A stretch of DNA of 64,000 nucleotides from Mycteria americana (lineage: Eukaryota; Chordata; Aves; Ciconiiformes; Ciconiidae). The notes below the pieces were generated by a model. That model saw nothing but the letters and a program-made list of their open reading frames with translations. It made no database searches and was not told the DNA's origin. Made by a program: the position numbers and the translations under genes. Within the stretch, counting starts at the first letter, position 1, and every line of letters begins with the position of its first letter. The stretch lies in NCBI RefSeq assembly GCF_035582795.1, contig NC_134365.1:133637077-133701076 (forward strand). The letters are read 5' to 3'. This document shows, one piece after another, positions 24,701 to 38,300 of this stretch.

Positions 24701-27700
24701 AGCCTTGGTAGATCAGATGCCACTTAAAGCTACGCTACCCTCGCTGGCTTGCCTTTTTGTGGGAGGCTCTGCTTGGAGGGCTTAGGGGTTTAAAGGCAAC
24801 GCGGTGACAAAAGGCAAGGAAAAGCCTTTTGCTAATCGTGGGCAAGCAGAGCTCACGTACCACGCTCTGCATCACTGCACCTGTGGCCAAAACTGGACTG
24901 CTTCTAGACTAGACATTAGCCCAGATAATATACCTGTGCTCTGCTGCACGCTGCCTGCTCACGTGGGACGGGCTCTTCTCCTTGTCTGTAGCTGTCAACT
25001 CACACTCTTCTTGTCAATAAGCTGCAGTATACTCACGCCAGCGGGAGTAACGACACCCTTGGGTGCAGTTGACTCAGCTACCGGAGATTAAATCGCTCCT
25101 CTCCCTTGCACGCTTCTTGGTGAGAGGTCACTAATGCACCGAGTTGTACTAGCGCCCTGCTCCAAGCTATGAGGGTAGCATCATTTACCAGAAATAATAT
25201 CTGGTTTAGACCAGCTAATATTATCTGATAATACATAGAAGTGGTGATGATCAGGGTTATATCAATAGCTGAAACTTTAAGGAAGAAAATGGGTTTGTGT
25301 TTTCCAACTACATTTGTTTCTCTCATGTACACATCTGCTTTCCTAATTAATTGTCCTACCTGGACATCCCTTCTTTCTAAATACTACAGGGCATTCATGT
25401 TCCTAGGAATGCCCTTAAGGATCAGAACATGGCTCTCCTGCGAATGTGCATTTTAAAATCAGACTAAAGCCCTAGTCTAAAATCACAGTTTATGATCTCC
25501 TTTTAGAGATAATAGAAGCCAGTAATTCTGGGAAAGTCTGTATTGACAGGAAGAAAAATAAATAAATACAGCACCTTTCAAAATAAAAATACTCATAGCC
25601 CTGGAAAATAATGGCTCAGTTTTTCAAAATTAACATTAAAAAGTACAACTCCGCAGAGAATCAATCTAAATAAATACTAAAACACCCTACACAGCAGATA
25701 CTGATACTGAAAGGATAGTAATAGAGCTCTGGGGAAACTGAGCACACCATTTTCACGCCAAGGAAATTAGTCCTTCTACCATTAGGCTTTACATAGGTTT
25801 TGATGTTATACCATGTGTTAATTATTTCCAAATCACAAGTGCAAACACTCACCCTGATTGGAAAATTAGCAGATTTCAAACTCAGGTAATTTCCCCCTAA
25901 TGAGGAACTTGTTGAACTGAATTTAACAATTAGCTCACACCCTTTGCTGGCTGGGTATGGCAAGGCTACAAGGAGACACAGAAACTCACCTTTTTCAGTA
26001 ATTTGCAATAAATGATGAATATAAATTCAGAAGTCATTTTCGTGCTATTTCTAACCCTCCTTTGGTTCTTAAGGCAGTGATTCTCAAAGGGTGATACAGG
26101 AGGAGGTGCTGCCCATACTGAATACTTCTTGCTTTGTAACCTTCCCCTCTGGGTCACTTCATTTGGGTGCCTTTTGCTACGTACCAACCCTCTGCAAAAA
26201 GGATTTCACAGCTTAAAAGAGTAAAACTTATGATTTATTGGTCAACATACACAATGCGTAGGTAGAGCTAACAAGCTAATGCGTTCGCCACCCCGATAAG
26301 GCAGCCAAGGAGTCACTGGTGGCTGGGCGGCCTTCAGTCAAGAGGGGAAGGGCTGGCTTCTGCTGCCGCTCGCACAGGGCTGATCATTGACATTGCTAAG
26401 CTGCCAGCCTCAGGTTGCTTGGCTTCATTTCTGTAGGATTTTGTATGTTTTTCATGTTGGTTTTTCTCTTCAAGAACCCTTGCGCTGCTAATTATCCCTG
26501 TGTCAACACTCCCCCCTTTGCCAGCAATCCTACCTTTCTTCTCATGGCTCTGCTCTGCAGAATGTCTTGCAGTGTTTTCTCACAGCTTAGCAGTTCCCTA
26601 AGATGTCTGAAGCAATTTCAGCCTGCATCAAAACTATGCCTTAGATCCCAGAATGCATCTGTGATCCAATGCCTGAATCTCTAGAGGGGAAAGCGACACT
26701 TTTCAGCTGCTAAATTGCATTAAAGGAAACAAAAGTAATTTTATCCTACCACTAGTTCCCTACATATGCCGTGACCTTGTCTGCATAATGGATGCTGGGC
26801 AGTCAGGTCTTAAAGAAGGTGGCCTATTTGCAGTTGTGAAGGGAAGAGACATCCACAAATAAGAGGGAAATTGCCTTCGGACAATTCTTCTCCCTCCCTC
26901 GAACTGACAAAAAACGTCCAAAATATTGCCAAAATTTAAGTCTGATTTCTCCCACAAAAATGTAAAAATTAATCAATAAAATTTTCTTCCTGTTTTTCAA
27001 TGCACTTTCTGCAGTAGGGTTTTCTTTTCCTTGTTTGAAGAACAATAAAGAATATTCTGAGACTTCAGGCTGCCTTAGGTATGTCACGAAGCACCTGTGC
27101 CTTCAAGTGCTGTGCTGGCACACCAACTGCTTGATTATTTGGCAGTAAGTGGCATCAGTATAGGTGTACAAGCTTTTTTGAATGTAAAGAAAGGATAACG
27201 AATTGAGAAGTGGCGAAAAAGAATATTCTGCAAAAAGTGGAGTTCTGAGCTCTTTAAATGTGCTGCTTTGATTGTCTTTATGTAGAGACATTTTAATAGG
27301 AACTAGAATTTTGAGAAGTAAAGAATGAAGGGTTGTGGAAGGAGGCAGTACATCTACTAATAAGGCTGCACAACCATCTGTGGGGAGTTATACTAAGGTT
27401 TGACTTAGCAGAGGGAAATAGCCTAAGATATTCTGCCTACTTTCTCTCGCAAGTCAACAGTACAAGGGTCTGTCCTCCACACCAATCCCACAACCGACAA
27501 AGAGATGATCTGACCTGTAGCTCTTACTCGAATGAGGTTATGAATGCTGAGAGCAACTCGTTTTATTGTTCTGGTGGATGCATTATCGAGCCATGATCTA
27601 ACTCACCTAACCATTATTTAACTCGGATACTCTTAGCTTAATTTGTGATCTTACCACATTTAAGAGGCAGCATTTTTGAGAGCAGGGAGGTGAGACTGGG

Positions 27701-27737
27701 TAACTTCTGCAGCCTGATCCTAGGTGATACAAAATTC

Positions 27738-27812
27738 CCCTGTGTGGCTTTGGGCAAGTTCTCTAGATTTCTCTGCTGCAGTTCCCCTTTGCTGAAGCAA
27801 AGATGATCTTGC
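27738..27812 (+). mobile_element. MIR SINE fragment
   Basis: The order TGTGTGGCTTTGGGCAAGTT, then CTCTAGATTTCTCTGC and GCAGTTCCCC follows the core of the ancient tRNA-derived MIR element (GTGACCTTGGGCAAGT, AACCTCTCTG, CTCAGTTTCC). It is heavily diverged, as expected for an insertion that predates birds. Confidence 0.6.
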
Positions 27813-30800
27813 TCGCTAAGCCCAGGCAACTGTTCAAATTACCTAGTTAACACTTTTAAAGGGATCTAAAGCAGTAAAAAATCCAGTGTGTTATCTAGCG
27901 CTCTTCCCCCACAAATTGTGTCTTAAAAATAGCAATTCATTTTACCTGGGAGCTAGGGAGGTGCAAGCAGATTCATGAACTGTCCTGAAGGAACACGTGA
28001 GTGGCTGTAGTAAAAGCAGTAGCATTCAAACTGTCAGCAGCCACCAGACCTTGTTTAAAAGGGTAAGGAAGCCAAGGGGCAATGTATTGAACAGGTGGAG
28101 CTGCTGCAGCAGACCTCTTCTAGCATTTCCATTAGCTGTGTAGCAAATGGCTGCTATCTTCCTCTCTGTTATCCTTGTGTCTTCTTCTGGGCTTCTCTAC
28201 GACTTACACTAAATCTACCTATTCCCTAAATTGTTCGATTTACCATTGTTTGTATCCTTATTGCATTATCTAACTTCCTCCCTTACTCCAACTCTGGGAA
28301 CTATGGGGTCACAATTCAGCTCTTGTACCATCTTTTTTTTTTTTCTTGGCCTTTCTTTGGAGACAGATGCTGTAGAAAGGAGGCTCTGTCGTCTGGCTGC
28401 CCTGGGTCTGCAGGCATGAGCCTACACCCCTGCACCGCCTCCCTGAGGAGCACTCTGTGGTTTTTTTCTCTTGAGCAGGGAGAATGAGGCAGGGCTAAGT
28501 GTGAGGGCGCAGGAATGGACAGGACAATTGGAGGGAGGAGGTAGGGATAGAAAGGTCTGTAATCAGCAGAGCACCCTCTTAACACCTGAAACAAATCCTT
28601 CGGGTATTAAGTCAGGAAGCCTGTGCTGCTGACACACGTGAAACACAAAGGCATGCACTTAAATACACTCTTCGCTGCTCTCATAGCTAGCCCCACCTAG
28701 GGAATGACAGCTTGCCACTGCGAGGAGGTCTGCTGGGGGACCTCTTCAAGGTTCCAGCGCTGCCCACGCTGCAGCAAACAGGAGCCCGCACCATGGTCTT
28801 CTGGAACAGGAGGAATTCAGTTAGTGTTGTTTTGAAAATAATAGCTTGAATGGCAGATGGAAAAGAGCACTGAGCAGCTTTTGTTTGCCACCGCGCTCCT
28901 GCAACGTTACAAGGTGCTAGCGTTCATCCTCCCCCTTGTGCGTGTCCTGCTCGTGCTGCATGCCCCGGTGTGACGCTCCAGGAGCTTCACGGTCAGCGTT
29001 CACCTTCACACCTGCGCCTCTAGCGCATGGCCACCCAAAGCACGTAACTCATCTTTTCGCCTGTGTTCTCATGGATGGCTTCCAAATGCCTACTCTCTTA
29101 ACCTTCGATCGCACATCTCTGAGTATGCTTATCTTTCTATTCAATGGTGTTGGTGCCTTTTATCATTACAAAAGGCATCGATAAAATTACCTTTACCCTT
29201 CCTCATGCGATAATCCCAAGCAAACACAGCATGAAGGTTATGCGCTCACCTTAACACTTATTACTTTACAGCAGCTGTATAAAATGAGTTGTGAAATTTA
29301 TCTTCTAGCTTCTTACATGTTTTCAAATGCTTTAATCACAAACACATAATTGAAAGCGATTTTTTTCACTGACCTGAAAGGGATCCTCATCAGAACTGAG
29401 ACTGGAGGAATTTCCGGCTTTCTGTTTTGTTTTTCTGTATTCAGACTTGCCTAAGGTCCAACCTCGAGGTTGTGATTTGCAGTGTTTTAATTTCAAGAGC
29501 TCCTGAATGAATGCACTGCAATGCAGGCCACCTGCTGCTCCTGGCTGCTAGCTCCCAGGTGCCTACCTAGATTAGGCAGGCTACAGCTATTGGTCTGAGC
29601 CAGAGGTGTGGAAGAAATTCTTAATTTAAAAAGCTCAAAAGAAAAAAAGAAAAAAGAAATTTGTAACAATAAGGCCCATACATTCTACTCCATTCACATA
29701 AGCTGTAACTCAGGAAAGCTCTTAGGCACATATTTAAGATAAAGCATGTCCAATTTTGCTCTGAAAAGGGTTCTGTGCAAGCAAGTGACTTCTGGAATGA
29801 GACCTCCATGACTGTACATAGTAAAAAGACACATCTTCACTGCCAAATCTGAAGTCCGCTTGACGATCCCTATGGTACATTTTATTGCTGAAAAATGTCA
29901 GATGAAGATCACAACAAATATTAAGTATCTACCCAAAAGCGTAACAGCTAGGGATACCTGTGGCTAAATCAGGCCCACGCTGATGTTTACAAGATATATT
30001 TAACAGACACTTCAGAGGCACGAGAGATGCCAGACCAACGGTGACGGGTGAAGACTCTTGCTGTGCCCTGGCCTTCGCTGGACCTACAGAGACCACCACT
30101 TCTCTGTACGCTCCATCTGTTTTCAAATGCACTGTCCGTGGTACGACGCACGGATCCGGATCCGCTCTTCATGGCACAGATCCCGCCCACCAAGGCATAC
30201 CCCTCGCAGAACCGCTACAGAAGACATTTTCCAGTAATGCTCATTTGTTGCATTTGCTCTAGTAATTAAAGTGTTTTCCACAGCAATTCACAAGGATTCC
30301 TTACCAACTCAAAATATTTTATTTTCCAGTTTTGAAGCTGCTTGAACTCACAGCCAACCATTCCCAATGCCATTATGAAATTAAGTACTGCTCTGCAAGT
30401 CTACAAATGTACCTGTGCCTAAACTACACTGATACAAAGCAACATTAGGAATATGCTAATAGCCATAATGTTAAAATACATGAAGAAGATTTCCCATGTG
30501 AAGAATATGTTAGCTGATCCCATTACACTCTAATGCAGAGTGAAAATTTTCACCTAAATTATTTTTCAAGGGAAAAGCGCAGATTCTCTCACATTAATGA
30601 GTTCAAGAATATGTATTAATTTCCCAGACTACCTGCTTAGAAAAAAATTAAATATAAAAATAGTTTCACACACTTCAAAACAAAAATAATTCCATTTTTC
30701 TACTATAATGGAATCCTTCAATTGTTAAAGAAAATATTATTTCTGACCTCAATCAGAAAGAAGAAAACATTTCGTTTAATTTAACCCCCTTTTCTGCTTC

Positions 30801-31384
30801 CAGATGGTTCACTAGCTGTTTTCAGAATACTTCATTTTCCACCAACTCCCCAACTGAAAGTATTTTTTGAAGTCCTTGTAAACTAAAGCCCCACTATCTG
30901 CCTAGCTTTGCTCTAATGATAAGCTGTATTTGATACAATATAGGAAAAAGATGTTATTAACATATTTTCCAACATGAAACATTTTCCCAGCCTACATATG
31001 GAATAAGCATTCTTGCTGCATGGATTGGGTATTTACTTCTAGGGATCAGACTAGATGAGGATAGACAAGTGCTAGTATATGGCGCTGCACCTCCCACCCC
31101 AACAAACAAAATATCCAAATGCTTACTAGGCACAGTATCATTTTATAAATTATAGAGAGCTAAACCAAAGCAATTAGGTTCATCCAAGAACATCAGGATC
31201 ATTTGCAAAAAGTAAAAACTGGCAAAAAAAGTAAAAACAGAGCAATGGGTGTGAATTGAAAAGATCCTGTAATACCTGAAGTCCTACTAGATGCCGGGAC
31301 AGGTCAGATTTGGGGTGAAGAAGCTGGGGAGGTAAGCATTTTTTGAAAGAGATTCCTTTCAATAGCTCTTATCCCCACAGACAC

Positions 31385-31470
31385 CTTTATCACAAGGATC
31401 CTGAGTATCGTTATTCCCATTTTCCAAGCAGAGAACAGTGGCAGAAGACATCTCAGACTCTAACTCGTAC
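31385..31470 (-). mobile_element. MIR-like SINE fragment (weak)
   Basis: TTATTCCCATTTTCCAAGCA followed by GAGAACAGTGGCAG resembles the reverse complement of the MIR core (TTATCCCCATTTTACAGATG...). The match is short and diverged, and could be chance. Confidence 0.35.
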
Positions 31471-31734
31471 TTTCTTTTTCCAGGCCAGTGACAGAGATTC
31501 TGCTGTACCATGGAAGAACATCTGCCAGTGACATATTTACAAACAGCAACTGTGTATTTACCAAGTTAGGAGGTAAATTGCCAAGGAATGTAAAAAGTCT
31601 TGCCCTAAAGAGATCGTTTATGTAGGTGGAGAGCCGAGACAGGTTTGGGGATTTCAGAACAAACATATGCAAATATATTTACTGATCAGAATTAGCTATG
31701 GTAAGCTTGTGGCATAGAGTGAGAGCTGATAAAT

Positions 31735-31740
31735 TTTAAT
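31735..31740 (-). terminator. Candidate poly(A) signal ATTAAA of the SLC51A-like gene
   Basis: On the minus strand this is ATTAAA, the commonest variant poly(A) hexamer, about 440 bases after the stop codon. The nearest canonical AATAAA that I found on this strand is at 30,318-30,323, about 1.86 kb after the stop. Which one is used cannot be told from sequence. Confidence 0.3.
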
Positions 31741-32178
31741 GGAGGAAGGATGGGAAAATGCTGTGTTGGACATATGGCAGTAATCCAGGGTGAAATAAGA
31801 TTAAATAAAGTCAAAAGAGATGAACAGGAATGACTCTGGATTAACTCTAAATCATAGCCATTCTAATAGCTAAAAATTAAAATAAAATAAAATCACATTG
31901 TGAGACAGTTTGGCTACCATCAAGTGCTCAATAACAGCATAAAAGTACACGGTATGAAATCTTACTAAATTACATGGTACGGAAACCCTCACACCATGTA
32001 TATAGCACTGGAGAATAAACGGGGTTATCTTTCCCCTAGTGGTCCTTTCAGTACTATAGCTCACAGGCATTTATGTCAGAAGTTGTTCCGACATGGACAG
32101 TGGCCATTTGTGGTGCAAGAATATACAAGCTCCTGAAGCTAAGCTTCCAGCTCCTGCAGAATAGGAGTACCGGGGCTT

Positions 32179-32351
32179 CTAAACCCGCAATCCATCTTCA
32201 TTAACTGCGCCATTCAGGATAATCTTGTTGTCCCCAACTTCTTCAGCCATACGCTCCGGAGGCTCTAGATCATCACATCTTCTCCGATAGACCATCCTTG
32301 AGATCAGTGTTATCAGAAACATTTCCATGATGAGGAGCTGCTGGGTCATAT
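32179..32351 (-). CDS. SLC51A-like: SLC51A-like coding exon 8 and stop
   Basis: It codes for residues 277-333 and the TAG stop. Helix 7 ([17 protein letters not shown]) is followed by an RRR basic motif and an acidic cytoplasmic tail of about 30 residues. The LILETFLMTVLTRMYYRRK stretch of human OSTalpha aligns with it. Confidence 0.93.
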
Positions 32352-35300
32352 CTGCCAAAAAAAAGGGAGGCAAAGAAAAGCCCCCAAAAGGGGGAAATTA
32401 CTATCAGACACAAAGTGAATACCTGGCTTATTAATTTTCATCTGTGCAAAAGGAACAAAACTTCACCATCCTGTCCCCATAACAGAGTGTGTCTCACACT
32501 CGGCAGTAAAATCAGTTACAGAATTACAGTATTGCCCATCAGTAAGCACGCAATAAGTTACACATTCAAAACGCAAGAGATTTAACAGTAATTAAGCATG
32601 TTGATTTCTTGTCCTCTCATTTCTGATTCCAACTCTTCCCATTATCAAGTTTTTCTCGGAGACTATGACAGCTATAAAAGTTTTGTTATTGTTTTTTAAG
32701 TAAAAGCTGAGATTCTCCAAAAGCTACATGATCCCAGGAAATTAGTATTTTGGGAAAACACCAGATACTGCAGTTAGCAACGCTGAACTGGCACCTTTGT
32801 AAGTAAATGAACAACATTCTTCCCAAAAGAACTTACGTGCTCCTCTTGCTGAAGAGGAGAGTGGGGGAGCACAGGAAATAATTCTTTGCATGGCCAAGAT
32901 ATTGATAACAGCTCCCTGCAAGTGGTTCAGAATGAGGATAAACTGCACCAGAAAGAGAAAACAGATGCCTTAGCTACCAGGAAAAGGTTTAGAGTTCACA
33001 CAACAATTCTGCTTTCATAACAGACCCTTTTTTGCCTCATTCCTCCTTTCTTGCCCTCCCTCTCCTCCCATCTACCTGCAGGCTGCCTGCCATTCTGCAG
33101 AATTCATCTTTAGGTCAGGACGATAGTGTTCGGAGAATATGAGTGTTAAATTAAACCTCTGTTTGAAAAGTGCTTCTTCTCAGCCTTTCATTTGGGAGGT
33201 GCGATATACACAGAGCTCCCAGCTGGGATCTTAAACAATACTGAGCTCTGAATAATAGGTAACAATGTTTTAAAAACTTCCTGTTAATCTCACCGAGGAG
33301 CTCATGGTCTCCCTTAGTGGAGGAAGGACTCAAAGAACGTTTTTTCTGTTGTCTCCTCTTTGCCACAGCAGGGAGATGTGGTGCTCCCCAAGTTACATGG
33401 GATTGGCTTCTTTGCCAGAAGAGATGGAGGACTCTTCGCAGCTTGGCTTCAGCAACAATGACTTACGCATCATATTACCTGCTATTCGCTGAGCTAGGCC
33501 TTCGCTGCCTTGGAGATATCAAAGTGTCTCTCTAGCTGCTGGTGTAACTGCATGAGTTTAAACCCTCGCATTAACAGAGTTTGCCACCCTAAACCTGAAT
33601 TCACCCTAATGCAGCTTTGCAGGTGTGACTATCCCGTTTATTGCATTTATAAGTGCTTAACAATTTACTTAACAGAAACCTTAGTGCACCACCCTTTCTG
33701 TATGTCCTGTTCAAGAACGATGCATATCCAAGGGTTCTGCTGTACTCTCTTCAGGGTGATGTGGAAGAGGGTGGCCCTGTCCCTGGGCTTTTTCAGTCTA
33801 ACCTGTCTGGTTCTGTTCCTTACTATTTAATGATTCCCAGACAGTATTTTCATTATTATCTAACTCTGAAGTGCAGAATGGCCCACAAAGATACTGTCAA
33901 AACAGAACACTGTGACATGCTGAAACAGTTCAAACAACAGCCACCCACACAATGCTCCACATCCTCTCCTAGTTTTTAAAAGTTCACACCAGCATTTTAA
34001 CACTGTGTTTCAGGATACTGCATCTACAAAGCCTCCTTCAAGCCCTGCAGAAGGTGCTGTTTTGATTTCAGTTGCCTGAAGATGAATGGATTTTACACAG
34101 CTTTCACATCTCCAGCACTCCTGAGAGACTAGAGGTAAATTGGCTCAAACTGAAACTGAACAGTGGCCAAGGAGAGCACTTCAAATGGATGAAGCTTTAA
34201 TCAGGTAAAAATATGCCTTTGCACAGTGCATTTAATGGGGAAAAAAATACCATAACTTTTCAACAAAGGACCGAGAACCAGAGAGACAGTGTTATACCAG
34301 CAGGTAAAAGAAATTCTTATCAGAAATATAAATTTCTCACCTGATAAAGAGCAAACTTTGGGATGATCTTCTTACAGATAAGGAGAGTCCTAACTTGTTG
34401 AAACATGATTCCAACTGGCCACAGAGCAAGAATGGTGAGGACACCAACGAAGCAGTTAATCCATATTGCAGCTCCTTTGGGAGATAACTGAGAAGCAAAT
34501 CGAAAAAGCATACCTGTAAAACTTCACAGTGCATTTTATTGTTTTCACGAAGAAGTTGTGAACTGGATGATGCAGACGTTAAAATGCTTGTTTCTATCTC
34601 CATGAAAGCTGATGGCAGCAGCAGTTGCTGGGGTTTGCATGGGAAAACTGCACAGTACCAACTGGAGTGTTAGCACAGTGCTCTCGCCCAGCAGGCACGG
34701 ACACATAAATCTGTTCAGCCTGGGAAGGTAAAAAGTGACACAACCCCTCAATCTGACCCCAGCAACACCTGGAAACGCTCAGCAGCTCATAAGAGCATAT
34801 TCAGCATGACATCTCAGAGGGGTCATTTATTTTATACCATGAAACAACAAAAAAATGTATTACTTTTGATCTGAGTTATCCAAGAGATGCAAAATTATTA
34901 GCAGATACAGACTTCTCCATCATCTTGCAGCATACATGGTACAAAGCAGAAGTACAGTACTATCTTTTCTACTTTGCACAGACCATGATTTTCAGAAAAA
35001 CATGGAATTAGGCTTCCTGTTTACATGCCAGTACATCCACTTGTTTCTTAAGGCTGTACCTTAAAAAACACAGGGCAGGTATATCGCACAGGGCAACTTG
35101 CAGTCCTGCTATTCTAACCATACAAGCTGGGAAACATACTGGAGCATAATCTGATGCTCAGCCCACCCTGATGCCCAGTTTCTTTCCAAGAGAAGCCAGG
35201 AAATGGAGAGCCTGAGGGAAGGCAGAATTATATGCTTCAGGGTCTCAAAAGAATACAGTAAAGACTCACTTTGAAGTGCTCCCAGATTTCACAGTTTAGT

Positions 35301-38300
35301 TGTAGGCTAAGATACTAACATCAACCCTAAAACCTATGGATTTTGTGGACCAGCTCTGATTAAAATCTTTACTTACATTGTAAAGGGTGTAATTGCCATT
35401 AGTCCAAAGCACTATCGATAAAAACATGAGCATGGGTCGAAGGAAAGCAAACTGAAAGGTGCCCAGCTTCAGCCAAAAGAGGGTTCGCCTGGCCGAAAAA
35501 AAAAAAATCACACAGGCCAAAATCTTATTAGCAACCTTCATAACATTTTTTGGATACTGTCAGCTGCAAAATGTGACATTTAGCATGTGGCTAGAATCTG
35601 GGGAGGAACAGGTTCAAGATTAGACAATCTTTCCAAGAACTACCCAGTGTTTATTTAGTAAACTCTCTACAAAAATAGTACTTTTCCTGTTCTGCAGCAA
35701 CTACATACTAACCAAAGCTGGGCAAAACATGATGTGTTTCTCTGCCCCAAAGCTAACCAGAGAGCGAGTAGCAGCACAACCAGTTTCTGAACAATAATGC
35801 CACTTGCTCTTGCCTTGTTGCTTTACTATTTCAGTTTTCCAATGAAATTGGGCAATTTAGCCTTCCTCCTCAGACACTTCCTAGTCCTGTGGCAGGTCAA
35901 GAAAGGGAATCATAAAGACCTAGGTGAAAGGACTGCTAGTTTTTCAATGCATCATGAATACTACCATGTAAGCATCTGTTTTTGTTCCTCTGTACTCTAG
36001 CAGGAGAAAGGAACTATCTTTTACTTGGCCAACTGCACAAGGCCAGCAGGACAGCTCAGGATTTCCTTACTTCTGTCAGTATAAACTGTGTCCAGAACAC
36101 AGCCCATACACAGTAACCTGGCCAGGCAGCATTAAATGTCACCAGGAAAGGGGCAGAGGCACTTGCTAATAGAGGACATGAAAGCTGACTGACCTGAACT
36201 CTCTTTCAGTCTTCACAGGACAAGCTGTGGCTGCTACGACTGGCTCATGTTTTAGCCTATCACTGTGTATCGCCCATACCGTTAATGTTGTCTTCACTGT
36301 AGCTCCTTCGGCCCTTGAGACTGCCATCAGAGATGCCTCAGCAGGCAACCGGCTGCCACTTAGTACGCTACAGGATATAGCCATGAACCAGGAATTAAAG
36401 GAATTGCTCAATTAATATAGCTAATAACCACAGGGTTATGAATAGCACGAGCACATGTGGAAGGGCCTACAACTGGCCAGCCATTTAGTGTGTGTGCCTT
36501 TTCGAAGATTTATTATTCCCAAAGGGCTTTAAAGAATAATACGACAAACAGTGCAATCACTGCTATGCCAGGAGTTGTCTTCCTTGTTGACACAGGTCTA
36601 TCTTTCTTAACCATCAGACCTCTTCTGCCACATGAGTCCCCACTGTATGGCTTGTTACTTTGCCTCATCGGTCTACTGTACCTTGTTAGCTTTCCCAGGA
36701 CTGTTCAACAGTATATGGCTTTTTAAAAGAATTAATCCCTCCCTTGGAGTAGCTCCCTGTTTCCCCACAAGATACCTACGGGAGGAATATGAGACTGACC
36801 TTCCTCTGGTATACCTCGCCCATATTTAAAAAAAATTGTACCCTGTAATGGGAAAAGGCTAGAGGTCAGAAGCAGAGACAGCAGATGTGTTTCCCAGTGC
36901 TACAGATGCTGGAGAAGGAGCCCTAAGCCCTCTGCAGAGCAAAACACCTTTTTTTGAAGACAGCTCTCCTTCCTCCCAGCATTAGCAGGCGCTATCTAGC
37001 TCCCAAAAGGAGTTAATATTAGCTAATATCATCCTCGGTAAGCTGTCACTGGACTGATCAACAGGAGGGCAGAGTAGAGGATCCTCTCCCAAGCTCTCAG
37101 CTACCACAACCTATACAAAGGGTGACAGGCATGGAAAGAAAAATAAATATACTGCTGACACATTAGATCTATAGCACAGCTCTGTCCTATGGCATTTCTT
37201 CAGCTCTGACTGCTGAAACAAGCCTGAACCAATGCCCATGAAAATTAGTAGGAGTCATTTAGATCTGTGTCAGTAGTTGCTGATTTTATGTCATTGTATT
37301 ACACCCATTTTTGGAAGTACATTTTTCAGTTGGTTTATTACCTATTCTTAGTGCCCCTCCATGTAAATAATTACTGTTATTCCATTAAAATAAAATGATG
37401 GAAAAAAGAGTTTAAATTCTACTACCGAATGAGGCAGTTTGAGGAGGAATTATTACAATAAAAATTAAGAATTTTTGCAAAAGCATCACAAACCGCTATG
37501 CTGCATTCTGTTTGCCGCTTTCATTTAAACAGACCATAAAGCCCCTAAAGTCCCTTTGACACTAATGACCAGGCCCTCATAGAAAAGTCTCTGTCTTGCA
37601 CATTCAGTCCTTCAGCTTTTGCTTTAACGAGAGAAACATTCTCATACTCTGTGCCAGAAGGAAAGCCCTGGGAAATACATGAGGCTTCCAGGCTGTGGAG
37701 CGGCATGTAAATGACAGGGTGACACTAGCCAGAGGAGGAGCCCCACCAGGCAGTGCTCAAAGGAGGCAGGGTTTCTGTTACAGTATATTGGCTCCCGTAG
37801 GTGCAGCTCTCCATCCTCACCCTACTTCTCAAAGGTGCTTTAATACTAAGTTTAGTAGAAGAAAATATTTGCTTTTGCCTCACCACACAATGCCATTTCG
37901 TTGAGATCAATGCTTTCCAGGAATTACATCTATTTTTTGTTCTAAAAATTATTTTAATTTGAAGTAGTTTTAAAGTCAAAATCAGAATGAAACATTTCCA
38001 TTTCATCGAAGTAAGAGAAATTTTCTTTCAAGACAGCCTCAATTTGACAATTCTGCTTGTGAAAAATACCCAATTTGGAGACTTTCATTCCCTTCTGGAA
38101 TGAAAAGAAACTGAAATCTCAATTATTAGGTTTTCTAGAGTAGAAATTCCTCCTCCCACACACCACTGCTTACTATAGAAATGGTTTCTTGGAAGAGAAT
38201 GGGATTAGCTGGGGAGATACCACAGTGCTCAACATTACTATGAGTGGGAACACTGCACTGGGTTAAACTGAGAGCTCATGCTCTCGACTCTTATGCAAAA

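Larger units (their letters stand above)
18791..32178. other. Intergenic stretch with no gene seen
   Basis: Long AT-rich stretch between the two genes. It holds a MIR remnant (27,738-27,812), a weaker MIR-like piece (31,385-31,470) and mild CpG enrichment near 20,560-20,760. The last few hundred bases next to 32,178 must include the 3' untranslated region of the solute transporter gene. No coding exon, tRNA or other RNA gene was recognised. Confidence 0.55.

Noticed and set aside
26215..26340. Minus-strand AATAAA with flanking sequence like an LTR R region
   Set aside because: No LTR ends, target duplication or repeat structure could be seen.
34488..34513. Alternative acceptor for transporter exon 6, 26 bases upstream
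   Set aside because: Using it would add 26 bases and shift the frame; the acceptor at 34,488 keeps phase 0.
36227..36415. Plus-strand frame with [10 protein letters not shown], faintly like the hAT transposase C-terminal motif
   Set aside because: Only about ten residues match loosely and no other hAT motif or terminal repeats are seen; it lies in intron 4 of the transporter gene.
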